A stretch of 51,469 nt of DNA from Zetaproteobacteria bacterium (GTDB taxonomy: Bacteria > Pseudomonadota > Zetaproteobacteria > Mariprofundales > Mariprofundaceae), in NCBI GenBank assembly GCA_002746295.2, contig NVWS02000037.1:1-51469 (forward strand). Reading direction: 5' to 3'. This document shows positions 19,362 through 28,680 of the stretch, piece by piece. The translations under genes were made by a program, and so were the position numbers. Position 1 is the stretch's first letter, and every line of letters starts with the position of its first letter. The notes under the pieces are model-generated. The model saw nothing but the letters and a program-made list of their open reading frames with translations, ran no database searches and was not told where the DNA came from.

Positions 19362-20768
19362 TTAATTTCGCCCATATATATCTTCAAAACGTTCAATATC
19401 ATCTTCTTCCAAATAATCACCGACTTGCACCTCAATCATTTGCAAGGGTATTTTTCCTTTGTTTTGCAAGCGATGTTTTGTCCCTATCGGAATATAGGTG
19501 CTTTCATTTTTAGTTACAGTCAGTACTTCATCATCACGGGTGACTGTCGCCGTACCCGATACCACAATCCAATGTTCAGAACGGTGCTGATGACTTTGCA
19601 AGCTCAAACTAGCGCCTTGCTTAACCTCAATGCGCTTTAATTTAAAGCCTGTCGTAAGGCTTTCCAAGACTGTATAACTACCCCACGGTCGTTTTACCGT
19701 CACATGCTCACGGTATGTGCCATCATCTTGCAATTTCAACATGTCCACAATCTCACGCACACGCTGGCTCTCACCGCGTGGGCAAAGCAAAATCGCATCG
19801 GGTGTTTCCACAGCGATGATATTTTCCAAACCCACCGCCGCAATCAAACGTGATTCGCTACGCAGCAAACTATTTTTGCAATCAATCGCCATGACCCGAC
19901 CACTGACAGCATTGTTATTCGCATCTTTTTCTGAAATATCAAACACCGCATCCCAGCTTCCCACATCTGACCAGCCCATGGACACAGGCACAACCATCAC
20001 ATCATCGGAAGGTTCTAACACCGCATAATCAATGGAAATAGATGGCATATTGTGAAAACGCTGACGTACTGTTTCTTGCCAGTTGCCACCACTTTCCCAA
20101 AGTTTTTGCATACCCATCACTTCATCATAAATGTCAGGACTATATTGTTTTAATTCGGTCAAAATGACGGATGCTTTCCAAACGAACATGCCTGAATTCC
20201 AAAAATAGCCACCTTCTTCCAAAAAGGATTTGGCAGTTGGTAAATTCGGTTTTTCAGTAAAGCGTTTAACAGGCAAGGCATCACCATCTGAAGCTTGCTC
20301 AGCCTGAATATAACCAAACCCCGTATCAGGATGTTCAGGCACAATGCCAAAGGTCACCAATTTTCCATTCTCTGCTTCTAACTGTGCTTTTTTTAAGGCT
20401 GCATGGAAGGAGGGCAAGTCTTGAATCAAATGATCCGCAGGCAAGACCAACATCGTGGGGTCATCACCCTCACGCATCAACAATGCCGCTGCTAAAGCAA
20501 TGGCAGGCGCGGTATTGCGTCCACATGGCTCAAGAATGGTATGCAAATGATCCAGCTCTGAAAAGGCTTCGCCCGTGGCATGCGCTTCATTGGTTACCAC
20601 CCACACATCATCTTGTTCAATCATGGGCGATAAACGTGAAATCGTGGCTGCCAATAATGACTCTTCACCACCCAACTTCAAAAATTGTTTGGGCAACTGC
20701 TGACGCGACATCGGCCAAAGACGACTGCCCGAGCCACCTGCTAAAATCACTGCTTTCATACGATTCAT
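19362..20768 (-). CDS. manC: Bifunctional mannose-1-phosphate guanylyltransferase / mannose-6-phosphate isomerase (ManC/AlgA type)
   Basis: This 468-residue enzyme makes GDP-mannose. The N-terminal nucleotidyltransferase has the signature AVILAGGSGSRLWPMSRQQLPKQFL and VKRFTEKP; the C-terminal cupin domain (about 350-468; RPWGSYTVLE, LSLQSHQHRSEHWIVVSGTATV) is the phosphomannose isomerase part. Together with the phosphomannomutase-type protein at 33092 it provides a complete route from fructose-6-phosphate to GDP-mannose, probably for the polysaccharide exported by the neighbouring Wza/Wzc system. GAGAGG precedes the start; a second ATG three codons in is an alternative. Confidence 0.94.
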   Translation of the reverse strand: MNRMKAVILAGGSGSRLWPMSRQQLPKQFLKLGGEESLLAATISRLSPMIEQDDVWVVTNEAHATGEAFSELDHLHTILEPCGRNTAPAIALAAALLMREGDDPTMLVLPADHLIQDLPSFHAALKKAQLEAENGKLVTFGIVPEHPDTGFGYIQAEQASDGDALPVKRFTEKPNLPTAKSFLEEGGYFWNSGMFVWKASVILTELKQYSPDIYDEVMGMQKLWESGGNWQETVRQRFHNMPSISIDYAVLEPSDDVMVVPVSMGWSDVGSWDAVFDISEKDANNNAVSGRVMAIDCKNSLLRSESRLIAAVGLENIIAVETPDAILLCPRGESQRVREIVDMLKLQDDGTYREHVTVKRPWGSYTVLESLTTGFKLKRIEVKQGASLSLQSHQHRSEHWIVVSGTATVTRDDEVLTVTKNESTYIPIGTKHRLQNKGKIPLQMIEVQVGDYLEEDDIERFEDIYGRN

Positions 20769-20794
20769 GGCTTAAACCTCTCTCAAAAAAACAC

Positions 20795-20933
20795 TATAGT
20801 GATTCAAGTATTAAATCACCACGTCATTCCCGAAATCTTTTATCGGGAATCTAATGATAGATCCTCGATACAAGCATTCGAGGATGACGATTGGGGAATA
20901 TGGAAATGATAGCTCTATACTTGAATGACTATA
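20795..20933. repeat. MITE-like element, copy 2
   Basis: TATAGTGATTCAAGTAT (20795-20811) and ATACTTGAATGACTATA (20917-20933) are inverted termini. Inside, a hairpin CCCGAAATCTTTTATCGGG is followed by AATCTAATGATAGAT and a second hairpin CCTCGATACAAGCATTCGAGG; GTCAT and ATGAC flank this core, so the whole core is itself a palindrome. It lies between wzc and manC, possibly splitting that operon. Confidence 0.9.
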
Positions 20934-20944
20934 CTCATCACATT

Positions 20945-23167
20945 TTACGCTGATTTTTTATAACTATATTGATAGTGATATTTATAGTTACCATAACTAT
21001 AAATCGAACGTTTTGGCATAATATCATTAAAAATCAATCCCGATAAAGATACACCAGCCTGCTCCACCTGCTTGATGGCATGTTGAATCTCTCTCAATGG
21101 GTGACGACCACTCCGCACCAACATAAATGAAACACCCACACGTCGTCCAATCAATACAGCATCTGTCACCGCTAAAACAGGCGGCGTATCAATGAGAATC
21201 AAGTCAAATTTTTCAGAAAGTTGATCCAATATCATATCAAATTTTTCACTCATCAGTAAATCCGCAGGGTTGGGCGGCATCACACCCGTCGGCATCACCC
21301 AAAGATTCTCAACCTCTGTAGCATGATAGGCATCATCAAGTGCCACCTGCCCTAAAATTAACCCCGATAAACCTGGAGAGCGCGGCATATTGAAATACTC
21401 ATGCAAATGCCCCTTCCTCATATCACCATCCATCAATAACACCTTTTGTCCTGAAGATGCCAGCACAGCGCCAAAGTTCGCCGATACAAACGATTTTCCA
21501 AGGCCTGGGGCGGGGCCTGTTAGCATGACTCGGTTATTGGATGATTCCATCATGGCAAAATGCAAGTTGGTTCTCAAACTTCTTAAGCTTTCAATGGATA
21601 AATCAGCATCATCCACCAAGGCAAGCAAAGCCTTTTCTCCACCCTTCGCCTTCTTCATTTTTTCATGCAGTGATTCTTGTAAATTAGAATGCGGGATGCC
21701 GGCAAACACAGATAAACCTGTTTTTTGCTCCAGCATATCAGGATCTTCAACACCTTGGTGCATGGCTTTACGGATAAAAGCCAACACAATGCCCAAAAAC
21801 ATACCAATCACCAAACCTAAAACCAAAATAAGACTTTTCTTTGGCTTTATCGGCTGATAAGGCAACATAGCAAAATCAAGGATACGCACATTGCCGACTG
21901 TTCCTGCTTCAACCACTTTCAATTCCTGCGTTTTATTCAAAAGAAACGTGTACAATTCAGTGTTTACCTTTACATCTCGCATCAGTGTTAACATCTTTTG
22001 CTCTGTTGCAGGAAGAGATTGCACTTTTTTCTCCAGTTCTTGCTTATCCTTCAATAAACGCGCTCTTTTCTCACCCAGTGCTATCATTAACGGATGAGCC
22101 ACAGTGAATCGCTGCGCTAAGTCCGTACGTTTAAAGTCCAGTTCCGATAATTGTTGATCTAAATCAACCACTTGTGTCAACACACCTTGTGTTTCTAAAC
22201 TTAAATTCACAGAACCCGCTTTTAAACGGTATTCATTCATACGCATTTCAGCCGTTTCAAGTTGGTTTCGTACTGTCGGTAATTGCTTTTTCAAAAAGCT
22301 CAAGGAACGTTTGGCTTCCTCTGTTTTTCTTTCAACATTTTGTCTTAAATATACTTTTGCAACAGTATCCAAAAAGCTTTGCGCCAATGCTGGCTTATCA
22401 CTGGTAAAGGTCAGAGAGATGACACCTGTCCCCTTGCCTTTTTCACTGATGCCTAAACCGCCCGCATACATGGACAAAGCATCCAGCATACGGACTTTAC
22501 GCACCAAAAATTCCACACCTTCCCGCGCATTCAATTGACTGATAAAAATATGAACACCCATATCTTTATTCTCAGCCAAGATGCCAACCACACCTTTCAA
22601 CAAAAGCACATCATCATCATAGAGTTTAAAATACTGTTGACCTTCATAGACAATACGCAAACTCACGCCCAATAGGTCACTGGGAACATCTAAACTTTCC
22701 AACTTAATCTGTTCCCCACCCCAAGCATAAGAAGACATATCTAATAAAGGCTCTCGAAATCCTTCTTTATCATACGTTCTATAAAAATAGCGTCCTATTT
22801 TTGGAAAAAATTTGGGTTCAGCCATCGTATCCAAATGCAAGCTTTGAATGACCTTTTCCATCACAGATCGAGATTTAATAATCTCCATTTCTGTACTGGC
22901 AGAAGCATCACCTTGCCCCATTATGTTCATGAAGTCATTTGCACCTGAACCACCAAAACTTGGCGATTTGCTCTCCACCTGAATCAATGCATCCGCTTGA
23001 TAAATCGGGGTTACCAGTAGTGCATACACACCTCCCAAACCACCGATCACCAAGGTCACCAAAACAATCAGCCACTTCGCATCCAACAGTGCTTCAAGAT
23101 ATTCCAACAGGTTAATTTCATCCTCTTCATTTAAATCAGCAGGTGAAACTTGTTGATGTTGTTGCAT
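20945..23167 (-). CDS. wzc: Polysaccharide co-polymerase and bacterial tyrosine kinase, Wzc/Etk type
   Basis: This about 740-residue inner-membrane protein controls capsule or exopolysaccharide chain length and export. It has an N-terminal Wzz domain with a first helix near residues 33-52 (WLIVLVTLVIGGLGGVYALL), a long coiled-coil periplasmic region (about 250-410), a second helix (SLILVLGLVIGMFLGIVLAF), and a cytoplasmic BY-kinase domain. The kinase has Walker A GPAPGLGKSFVSANFG, Walker A' LLMDGDMRKG and Walker B LILIDTPPVLAVTDA. The C-terminal tail is a tyrosine cluster (YSYGNYKYHYQYSYKK) for autophosphorylation. I chose the second ATG (23167) because AAGGG is spaced correctly for it. Confidence 0.93.
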   Translation of the reverse strand: MQQHQQVSPADLNEEDEINLLEYLEALLDAKWLIVLVTLVIGGLGGVYALLVTPIYQADALIQVESKSPSFGGSGANDFMNIMGQGDASASTEMEIIKSRSVMEKVIQSLHLDTMAEPKFFPKIGRYFYRTYDKEGFREPLLDMSSYAWGGEQIKLESLDVPSDLLGVSLRIVYEGQQYFKLYDDDVLLLKGVVGILAENKDMGVHIFISQLNAREGVEFLVRKVRMLDALSMYAGGLGISEKGKGTGVISLTFTSDKPALAQSFLDTVAKVYLRQNVERKTEEAKRSLSFLKKQLPTVRNQLETAEMRMNEYRLKAGSVNLSLETQGVLTQVVDLDQQLSELDFKRTDLAQRFTVAHPLMIALGEKRARLLKDKQELEKKVQSLPATEQKMLTLMRDVKVNTELYTFLLNKTQELKVVEAGTVGNVRILDFAMLPYQPIKPKKSLILVLGLVIGMFLGIVLAFIRKAMHQGVEDPDMLEQKTGLSVFAGIPHSNLQESLHEKMKKAKGGEKALLALVDDADLSIESLRSLRTNLHFAMMESSNNRVMLTGPAPGLGKSFVSANFGAVLASSGQKVLLMDGDMRKGHLHEYFNMPRSPGLSGLILGQVALDDAYHATEVENLWVMPTGVMPPNPADLLMSEKFDMILDQLSEKFDLILIDTPPVLAVTDAVLIGRRVGVSFMLVRSGRHPLREIQHAIKQVEQAGVSLSGLIFNDIMPKRSIYSYGNYKYHYQYSYKKSA

Positions 23168-23178
23168 AGTCATATCCC

Positions 23179-24324
23179 TTAAAAGCCAGCAGCTTTCTTT
23201 AAAATCAATGTTTGGGCTGTTGTATTGATCACACGGCTAATATCACCAAACACACTGGCAAAGCGTTTCAACTCGGTGGTCGATACATACACCACATCGC
23301 GTGCTTGAAGATGAAACTGATCCGCCAAGATGAGCGCATCAGGAGAAGACGCATCCAAGTGATACACTTCCAATTGTGCCAAAGCATCAAAACGATCAGC
23401 AGCAATAACGCCTTTATCTCGTTTGCCTCGAATCACATAAATCTGAGAAGGATTGGAAGCGCCTGAAAATCCATTCACATCTGATAGCGATTCAGCCAAA
23501 GACATTTTATCATTTTGAATAAACAATGTACTGGCTTTTCCGACTGCACCCATGACAAATACTTTATTCAGTTGGTTATCTGGAATATTTAAAATATCGC
23601 CATGTTTCAAAAGAATATTTAAATCCGCTTGCCCACGTTCATACAGAGAAAATAAATCTAAGGTATAAATTTTTCCATCACGTAACAACGTTGCATGACG
23701 AAGGTCTGCTGTTGGCAATACACCTCCAGCTTGAGAAATAATACGCATGACCGTCAAAGGGCTGTCTGTGAGCGCCACCTGCCCTGCTTTATTCACTTGC
23801 CCTGTGATATAAGCATACTGACTACGAAAAGTTTGAACTTCAACAGACAACTGAGGGTTTTCGATAAACTTGCTTAACTGATGGGTCAACTGATCTCTCA
23901 CTTGCTCCATTGTTTTTCCTGCGACATGCATCACACCCACATAAGGATAAAAAATAGTGCCATCTGCATAGACCAAGTTTCCAGTGTTGGATTGAAAAGT
24001 GCCACTGGGTGATGTTAATTCAGGGTGATCCCAGACTGTAATTTTCAATACATCTTGAGGCTCAATCTCATAATGATAAGTATTGAAATCTGATACCAAA
24101 ATTTTCGGAATGATAAGATCGTGTTTCACTTCATTCGATCTTTGTTTGGCAACCAAAGCACCATTGATGGGCTTAATCACTACGCCTTTTCTGAAATCAT
24201 TCAGGTTGACATTTTTTTCATGAAACATACCAGTATCCATGTGTTGACCAGGTGCCCAAACACAAGCATTTAATAGCATCAACAATGACCCCAACCATAC
24301 TTTTACCGCATATTTCTGTATCAT
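23179..24324 (-). CDS. wza: Outer-membrane polysaccharide export lipoprotein, Wza family
   Basis: This 381-residue lipoprotein forms the outer-membrane channel for exopolysaccharide. The signal peptide ends in a lipobox (LMLLNAC-V). The polysaccharide export domain (YEIEPQDVLKITVWDHPELTSP, DGTIFYPYVGVMHVAGKTMEQVRDQLT) and SLBB-type domains (VYITGQV-like AYITGQVNKAGQVALTD, VFVMGAVGKASTLFI) follow. The start at 24324 overlaps the wzb stop (TGATG) and gives a clean signal peptide; an ATG at 24342 would add six residues. It sits between wzb and wzc in the usual wza-wzb-wzc functional set, though in the order wzb-wza-wzc. Confidence 0.93.
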   Translation of the reverse strand: MIQKYAVKVWLGSLLMLLNACVWAPGQHMDTGMFHEKNVNLNDFRKGVVIKPINGALVAKQRSNEVKHDLIIPKILVSDFNTYHYEIEPQDVLKITVWDHPELTSPSGTFQSNTGNLVYADGTIFYPYVGVMHVAGKTMEQVRDQLTHQLSKFIENPQLSVEVQTFRSQYAYITGQVNKAGQVALTDSPLTVMRIISQAGGVLPTADLRHATLLRDGKIYTLDLFSLYERGQADLNILLKHGDILNIPDNQLNKVFVMGAVGKASTLFIQNDKMSLAESLSDVNGFSGASNPSQIYVIRGKRDKGVIAADRFDALAQLEVYHLDASSPDALILADQFHLQARDVVYVSTTELKRFASVFGDISRVINTTAQTLILKKAAGF

Positions 24325-24764
24325 CACAAATATTTTCCCCATAACTGAATATTTCTTTCAATCGCTGATAACGCTGCAACAAAGTGTGCGTCTGATTTTT
24401 GATAAGGATCAGGAATTTCTTCATTCTGATTCCATTTGCCCAACAGATGAACGCGCCCTCTCGTTTGTGGTATCATTTGATTCACAGCCTGCACATGCCC
24501 TTTTTCCATCACCAACATAAGTTCATACTGCATCGCCAATGATTCCGTTAACTGCTGCGCATGATGCTCCGTCACATCAATATTTCTATGTTGCATCAGA
24601 TCAATGACATGCTTATCCGCAGCATGTCCCACCAAAGCACCAATGCCTGCTGAAGCAATGGACATATCCATTTTTTTTTCTTGGCAAAGTTGTTTCAAGA
24701 AGGCTTCACCCATCGGGCTACGGCAAATGTTCCCTACACACACCACCAACACTGATTTAAACAT
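24324..24764 (-). CDS. wzb: Low-molecular-weight protein tyrosine phosphatase, Wzb/Etp type
   Basis: This 146-residue cytoplasmic phosphatase removes phosphate from the tyrosine cluster of the Wzc-type kinase, allowing cycles of polysaccharide assembly. The active-site loop CVGNICRSPMGEAF (Cx5R) is at the N-terminus and the general-acid loop DPYQKSD is near residue 118. It is the first gene of the minus-strand group wzb-wza-wzc and is divergent from typA. Confidence 0.95.
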   Translation of the reverse strand: MFKSVLVVCVGNICRSPMGEAFLKQLCQEKKMDMSIASAGIGALVGHAADKHVIDLMQHRNIDVTEHHAQQLTESLAMQYELMLVMEKGHVQAVNQMIPQTRGRVHLLGKWNQNEEIPDPYQKSDAHFVAALSAIERNIQLWGKYL

Positions 24765-24817
24765 GATTAATACAAATCCAATATCAAAATATTAAAAAAA
24801 TTCAACCCTAAAAAATC

Positions 24818-24855
24818 ATTCAAAGTGCGATGCACCTTACAAAGCATCGCTTGAA
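24818..24855. promoter_or_regulatory. Strong imperfect hairpin in the wzb-typA divergent region
   Basis: ATTCAA-AGT-GCGATGC (from 24818) pairs with GCATCGC-TTGAAT (to about 24856) around a 10-base loop; only three bases are bulged. It lies about 105 bases upstream of typA and 60 bases upstream of wzb. No T-run follows. It may be part of the typA leader or an operator; a smaller inverted repeat AGCTGC/GCAGCT (24914-24938) lies nearer typA. Confidence 0.4.
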
Positions 24856-24958
24856 TATCAAATTTACTTATTTCCATTGAATCCTTCCCTGTTACCATGC
24901 GCTTCGATTTTTAAGCTGCCGACCTTTTTATAGCAGCTATCTCTGAGGTTAACAACGT

Positions 24959-26779
24959 ATGTCACGCAAATTACGCAATATTGCCATTATCGCTCACGTG
25001 GATCATGGTAAAACAACATTGGTGGATGAATTACTGAAACAATCGGGAACATTTGACGATATTCGCGAAGATCAAGGCACCTGTGTCATGGATTCCAACG
25101 CCATTGAAAAAGAGCGTGGCATCACCATTCTCGCCAAAAACACCGCCATTGATTATGGTGATTACCATATCAACATTGTGGACACCCCTGGCCATGCGGA
25201 CTTTGGTGGCGAAGTGGAACGTGTCTTAAACATGGTCGATGGTGTGGTTTTATTGGTGGATGCGGCTGAAGGACCCATGCCTCAAACCCGTTTTGTGACA
25301 TCTAAAGCCTTGGCTTTGGGTTTAAAACCGATTGTTGTGGTCAACAAAATTGACCGTACTGGCTCTGATCCTGATGGTGTTGTGGATAAAACCTTTGATT
25401 TATTCGCTGCTTTGGGCGCAACCGATGATCAACTTGATTTTCCTGTGGTTTTTGCATCCGCTAAAAATGGTTATGCCATGTTGGATCACACCGAAGAATC
25501 CGACAATCTGACGTGTTTGTTCGAGACTATTATTGAGCATGTTGAAGCACCGTCAGGCGATCCTGAAGCCCCCTTGCAAATGCTTGCCACCACATTGGAT
25601 TGGGATGAATATATCGGACGTATTGTGATTGGTCGCATTGCCAATGGTCGCGTGAAGATGGGTCAAGAAGTCACCGTGATTCATGCAGATAGCACCACAG
25701 AAAATTTCAAAGTCACCAAGCTCTTGGGCTTTCAAGGTTTAGAGCGCATTGAAGTACAAGAAGCTGAGTGTGGTGATTTGGTCGCAGTTGCGGGTCTCGA
25801 AAACATCAATATTGGTGAGACCATGGCCGATAAAGCCAAACCCATGGCTTTGCCAGTCATTCACGTGGATGAGCCCACACTGAGCATGGAATTGCATGTC
25901 AACAACTCACCCCTTGCAGGTACTGAAGGTAAGTTTGTCACCACGCGTCAAATTCGTGAACGTTTGTTCAAAGAAGTGCGTACCAATGTTGCCATGAAGG
26001 TTGAAGAAACGGACTCGGCTGATATTTATAAGATTTCTGGTCGTGGTGAGCTTCAAATTGGTATTTTACTTGAAAACATGCGTCGTGAAGGCTTTGAAAT
26101 GGCGGTGTCTCGCCCCACTGTGATTGTTCGGATTATTGATGGCGTGAAAAAAGAACCGTATGAAAGTGTCACGATTGATGTTCAATCTGAATACCAAGGC
26201 ACAGTCATTGAAAAAATGGGTATCCGTGGCGCAGAAATGACCAGCATGGAAACGACCAATGATGGCATGACGCGTATTGAGTTTATCGCGCCAACCCGTG
26301 GTTTGATTGGTTACACCTCTGAATTCATGACCGACACACGCGGTACAGGTGTTATGAACCATGTCTTTCATGAATATGGAAATTATGTGGGTGCATTACC
26401 TGGGCGTCAAAATGGTGTTCTTGTTTCCATGTGCAATGGTGAAACCGTTTCTTTTGGTATGTGGAAAATTCAAGAACGTGGTAAATTGTTCTTCGGTGCG
26501 AATGTTAAAGTATATGAAGGCATGATTATTGGTATTCATAGCCGTGATAACGATTTGGTTGTCAATGCGACACGTGAGAAGAAACTCACCAATGTTCGTT
26601 CATCAGGTACGGATGAAGCGGTCAACTTGATTCCACCGATGACATTATCCTTGGAACGTGCGATTGAATTTATTGCCGATGATGAATTGGTTGAAATTAC
26701 ACCGAAAAGCATTCGTTTACGCAAACGTTTCTTAACTGAAACAGAACGCAAGCGTAGTGCACCAAAGAAAACAAAGTAA
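24959..26779 (+). CDS. typA: Translational GTPase TypA/BipA
   Basis: This 606-residue ribosome-associated GTPase aids 50S assembly and growth under stress or cold. The GTPase motifs are [15 protein letters not shown] (G1), the [15 protein letters not shown] switch II (G3) and VVNKIDR (G4). Domain II, the EF-G-like domains and the BipA-specific C-terminus follow ([25 protein letters not shown]...). GAGG lies about 11 bases before the ATG. It is monocistronic, followed by a repeat core and a strong terminator. Confidence 0.96.
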   Translation: MSRKLRNIAIIAHVDHGKTTLVDELLKQSGTFDDIREDQGTCVMDSNAIEKERGITILAKNTAIDYGDYHINIVDTPGHADFGGEVERVLNMVDGVVLLVDAAEGPMPQTRFVTSKALALGLKPIVVVNKIDRTGSDPDGVVDKTFDLFAALGATDDQLDFPVVFASAKNGYAMLDHTEESDNLTCLFETIIEHVEAPSGDPEAPLQMLATTLDWDEYIGRIVIGRIANGRVKMGQEVTVIHADSTTENFKVTKLLGFQGLERIEVQEAECGDLVAVAGLENINIGETMADKAKPMALPVIHVDEPTLSMELHVNNSPLAGTEGKFVTTRQIRERLFKEVRTNVAMKVEETDSADIYKISGRGELQIGILLENMRREGFEMAVSRPTVIVRIIDGVKKEPYESVTIDVQSEYQGTVIEKMGIRGAEMTSMETTNDGMTRIEFIAPTRGLIGYTSEFMTDTRGTGVMNHVFHEYGNYVGALPGRQNGVLVSMCNGETVSFGMWKIQERGKLFFGANVKVYEGMIIGIHSRDNDLVVNATREKKLTNVRSSGTDEAVNLIPPMTLSLERAIEFIADDELVEITPKSIRLRKRFLTETERKRSAPKKTK

Positions 26780-26788
26780 ATAAAGAAA

Positions 26789-26856
26789 CGTCATGCTCGA
26801 ATGCTTTTATCGAGTATCTATCCATAGACCCCCGACACAAGCACTCGGGGGTGACG
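26789..26856. repeat. Core-only relic of the MITE-like element (copy 5, lacking terminal repeats)
   Basis: CGTCA...TGACG encloses two hairpins (CTCGAATGCTTTTATCGAG and CCCCCGACACAAGCACTCGGGGG) joined by a TATCTA-CCATAGA spacer. This is the same double-hairpin core as in the full elements, but the 17-base TATAG termini are missing. It lies in the typA 3' untranslated region, immediately before the terminator. Confidence 0.75.
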
Positions 26857-26877
26857 AAAGTAGTATGATCCACCATG

Positions 26878-26908
26878 AAAGCCGCAGCCAAACACTGCGG
26901 CTTTTTTT
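26878..26908 (+). terminator. Rho-independent terminator after typA (possibly bidirectional with ftsX)
   Basis: AAAGCCGCAG (26878-26887) pairs perfectly with CTGCGGCTTT (26895-26904), followed by a T-run. On the other strand the same stem lies just below the ftsX stop with a shorter T-run, so it may serve both convergent genes. Confidence 0.92.
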
Positions 26909-26913
26909 ACACC

Positions 26914-27789
26914 TTAAACATCCACACTATCAGGCGATTCCAAACGCGCCGTGGCTACCGCAGCCCCCAAACATCCCAACACAGCGCCACCGAACAACAA
27001 AGGTAACAAAAGCCCCCATATATTCAAGCTCACTGACGATGCTTCTAACCATGAAGAAATACCCCATACCCAAGGCCACAACAAACCCCAAGCCAACAAC
27101 CCTGCTGCTGCCCCCAAAGCTGATCCTTCTAGCAAAAAAGGCATGCGTACAAACCATTCTTTTGCACCCATCAAACGCATCAAATGAATTTCATCGGCGC
27201 GTGCCAAAAGAATCATACGCAAGGTATTGGAAACAATCAATGCCATTGCCAAGCCCAATAAAAGCGTCACAAACCAAGCCAAATACTCCGCTTGATCCAG
27301 CACATCCCTCATGCCAAGCAAACGCACCTCATCTTCATTGATGCTTGCCCCGACCCTTTGAGCTGTTTCACGCACATCATCCACGACAAATAATTCACCA
27401 TCACTATGTTGTAACGATAAGACCAAGGTTTCAGGTAAATGTTTTGCCATCAATGAAACATCACCCACCCCCTTCCCCAACCACTGTTGCATCCAATTCG
27501 CCGCCACATCATGGGATACCGATACCACAGTCACAACACCTGATATATTCTGCAAATCACTTTTCAAACGCGCCAATTTATCATTGGATTCCTGCGGTAA
27601 ATACACATGCAAGACCATGTTTTTTTGCCATGAGCCGACCCAATCACCCGTCGCCTGCAAGCCCATCCACACTGAACCCAACGCCCAAAGTGCGACAGCT
27701 ACAATGATTAAAGCAAGATATTGATGAATACCCATGGGCGGCATATTCCAGCCACCAGGTAAATGAACACGAACACCTTTAGGGTGCAT
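26914..27789 (-). CDS. ftsX: Cell division protein FtsX
   Basis: This 291-residue permease-like protein partners FtsE in the divisome and controls septal peptidoglycan hydrolases. It has an N-terminal cytoplasmic part and helix (YLALIIVAVALWALGSVWM), a periplasmic domain, and three C-terminal helices with the conserved NTLRMILLARADEIHLMRLMGAKEWFVRMPFLLEG segment. The start at 27789 is chosen because GGGAG sits seven bases upstream; it overlaps the ftsE end by 11 bases. The order ftsE-ftsX is standard. Confidence 0.92.
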   Translation of the reverse strand: MHPKGVRVHLPGGWNMPPMGIHQYLALIIVAVALWALGSVWMGLQATGDWVGSWQKNMVLHVYLPQESNDKLARLKSDLQNISGVVTVVSVSHDVAANWMQQWLGKGVGDVSLMAKHLPETLVLSLQHSDGELFVVDDVRETAQRVGASINEDEVRLLGMRDVLDQAEYLAWFVTLLLGLAMALIVSNTLRMILLARADEIHLMRLMGAKEWFVRMPFLLEGSALGAAAGLLAWGLLWPWVWGISSWLEASSVSLNIWGLLLPLLFGGAVLGCLGAAVATARLESPDSVDV

Positions 27790-28465
27790 AACTATCTCCC
27801 ACCAACGCACCTGCGTGCAGTTGCACCACCCGCCCTGGATGTGAATTTAATAAATGTAAATCATGCGTTGCCATAATCACTGTCATCCCCAATTGATTCA
27901 AACCCATCAATAAATCCAAGACGTGCCGTGCTGTTTCCTCATCCAAATTACCTGTTGGTTCATCAGCCAACACCACGGGTGGCGTTGCCATCATCGCACG
28001 TGCAATAGCAATGCGTTGTTGCTCACCCCCCGATAAAGCTTCGGGATACGACCATAAACGATCGCCCAAACGCACATAATCCAATACTTTTTGTACCCTT
28101 GGAATCAAACGTTTTTTATCCCAACCTTGAATATGTAAAGGCAATGCCACATTTTCAAATACAGTCCGAGAAAAAAGTAAGCGTTGATTTTGAAAACACA
28201 CACCTGTACGCCGACGCAAACTACGGACATCATCTTCACTGGCTTCACGCATATCCCAACCTTGAACATGTAACTGTCCAGAAGTCGGACGCAAACCACC
28301 ATAAAACATCCTTAAAAGCGATGATTTACCCGCGCCACTTTCACCCGTTAAATAAACAAACTCACCTTGTTCAATGCTGAGGTTAATACCCGAAAGGGCA
28401 ACTTTCCCTGTAGGGTAACGTAGCATCAATTGTTTCATAGCCATCATTGTTTTACGTTCTGCCAT
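27779..28465 (-). CDS. ftsE: Cell division ATP-binding protein FtsE
   Basis: This 228-residue ABC ATPase drives FtsX. All nucleotide-binding motifs are present: Walker [19 protein letters not shown]-loop, signature [16 protein letters not shown], Walker [13 protein letters not shown] and the switch His in [13 protein letters not shown] lies about nine bases before the ATG. Copy 3 of the MITE-like element lies in its promoter region, 48 bases upstream. Confidence 0.94.
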   Translation of the reverse strand: MAERKTMMAMKQLMLRYPTGKVALSGINLSIEQGEFVYLTGESGAGKSSLLRMFYGGLRPTSGQLHVQGWDMREASEDDVRSLRRRTGVCFQNQRLLFSRTVFENVALPLHIQGWDKKRLIPRVQKVLDYVRLGDRLWSYPEALSGGEQQRIAIARAMMATPPVVLADEPTGNLDEETARHVLDLLMGLNQLGMTVIMATHDLHLLNSHPGRVVQLHAGALVGDSYAP

Positions 28466-28513
28466 ACCTTAACCCCTTCCCCATAAGTTACACACCTCAT
28501 TCAACCGACAAAC

Positions 28514-28644
28514 TATAGTAGTTTAAGTATTGATTGACCCTTATCGTCATCCCCGAAATCTTTTATCGGGAATCTATGGTTTAAAGAGATCCTCGACAAA
28601 AGCACGCGAGGATGACGAGATACTTTCCTACTTAAATGACTATA
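28514..28644. repeat. MITE-like element, copy 3, between divergent ftsE and a zinc-ribbon gene
   Basis: Ends are TATAGTAGTTTAAGTAT (28514-28530) and the inverted TACTTAAATGACTATA (to 28644). The core has CCCGAAATCTTTTATCGGG and CCTCGACAAAAGCACGCGAGG hairpins within GTCAT...ATGAC. Flanking bases support a TA duplication at the ends. It occupies most of the divergent promoter region, so its ends may contribute -10-like TATAGT hexamers. Confidence 0.9.
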
Positions 28645-28680
28645 CTGACAACCAGCTTCAAAAACTTCATCATCGCCGCC

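Noticed and set aside
26793-27341. 182-residue plus-strand frame opposite ftsX
   Set aside because: It begins in the repeat core and runs antisense to ftsX; composition is low-complexity Pro/Thr/His, as expected for the shadow of a membrane-protein gene.
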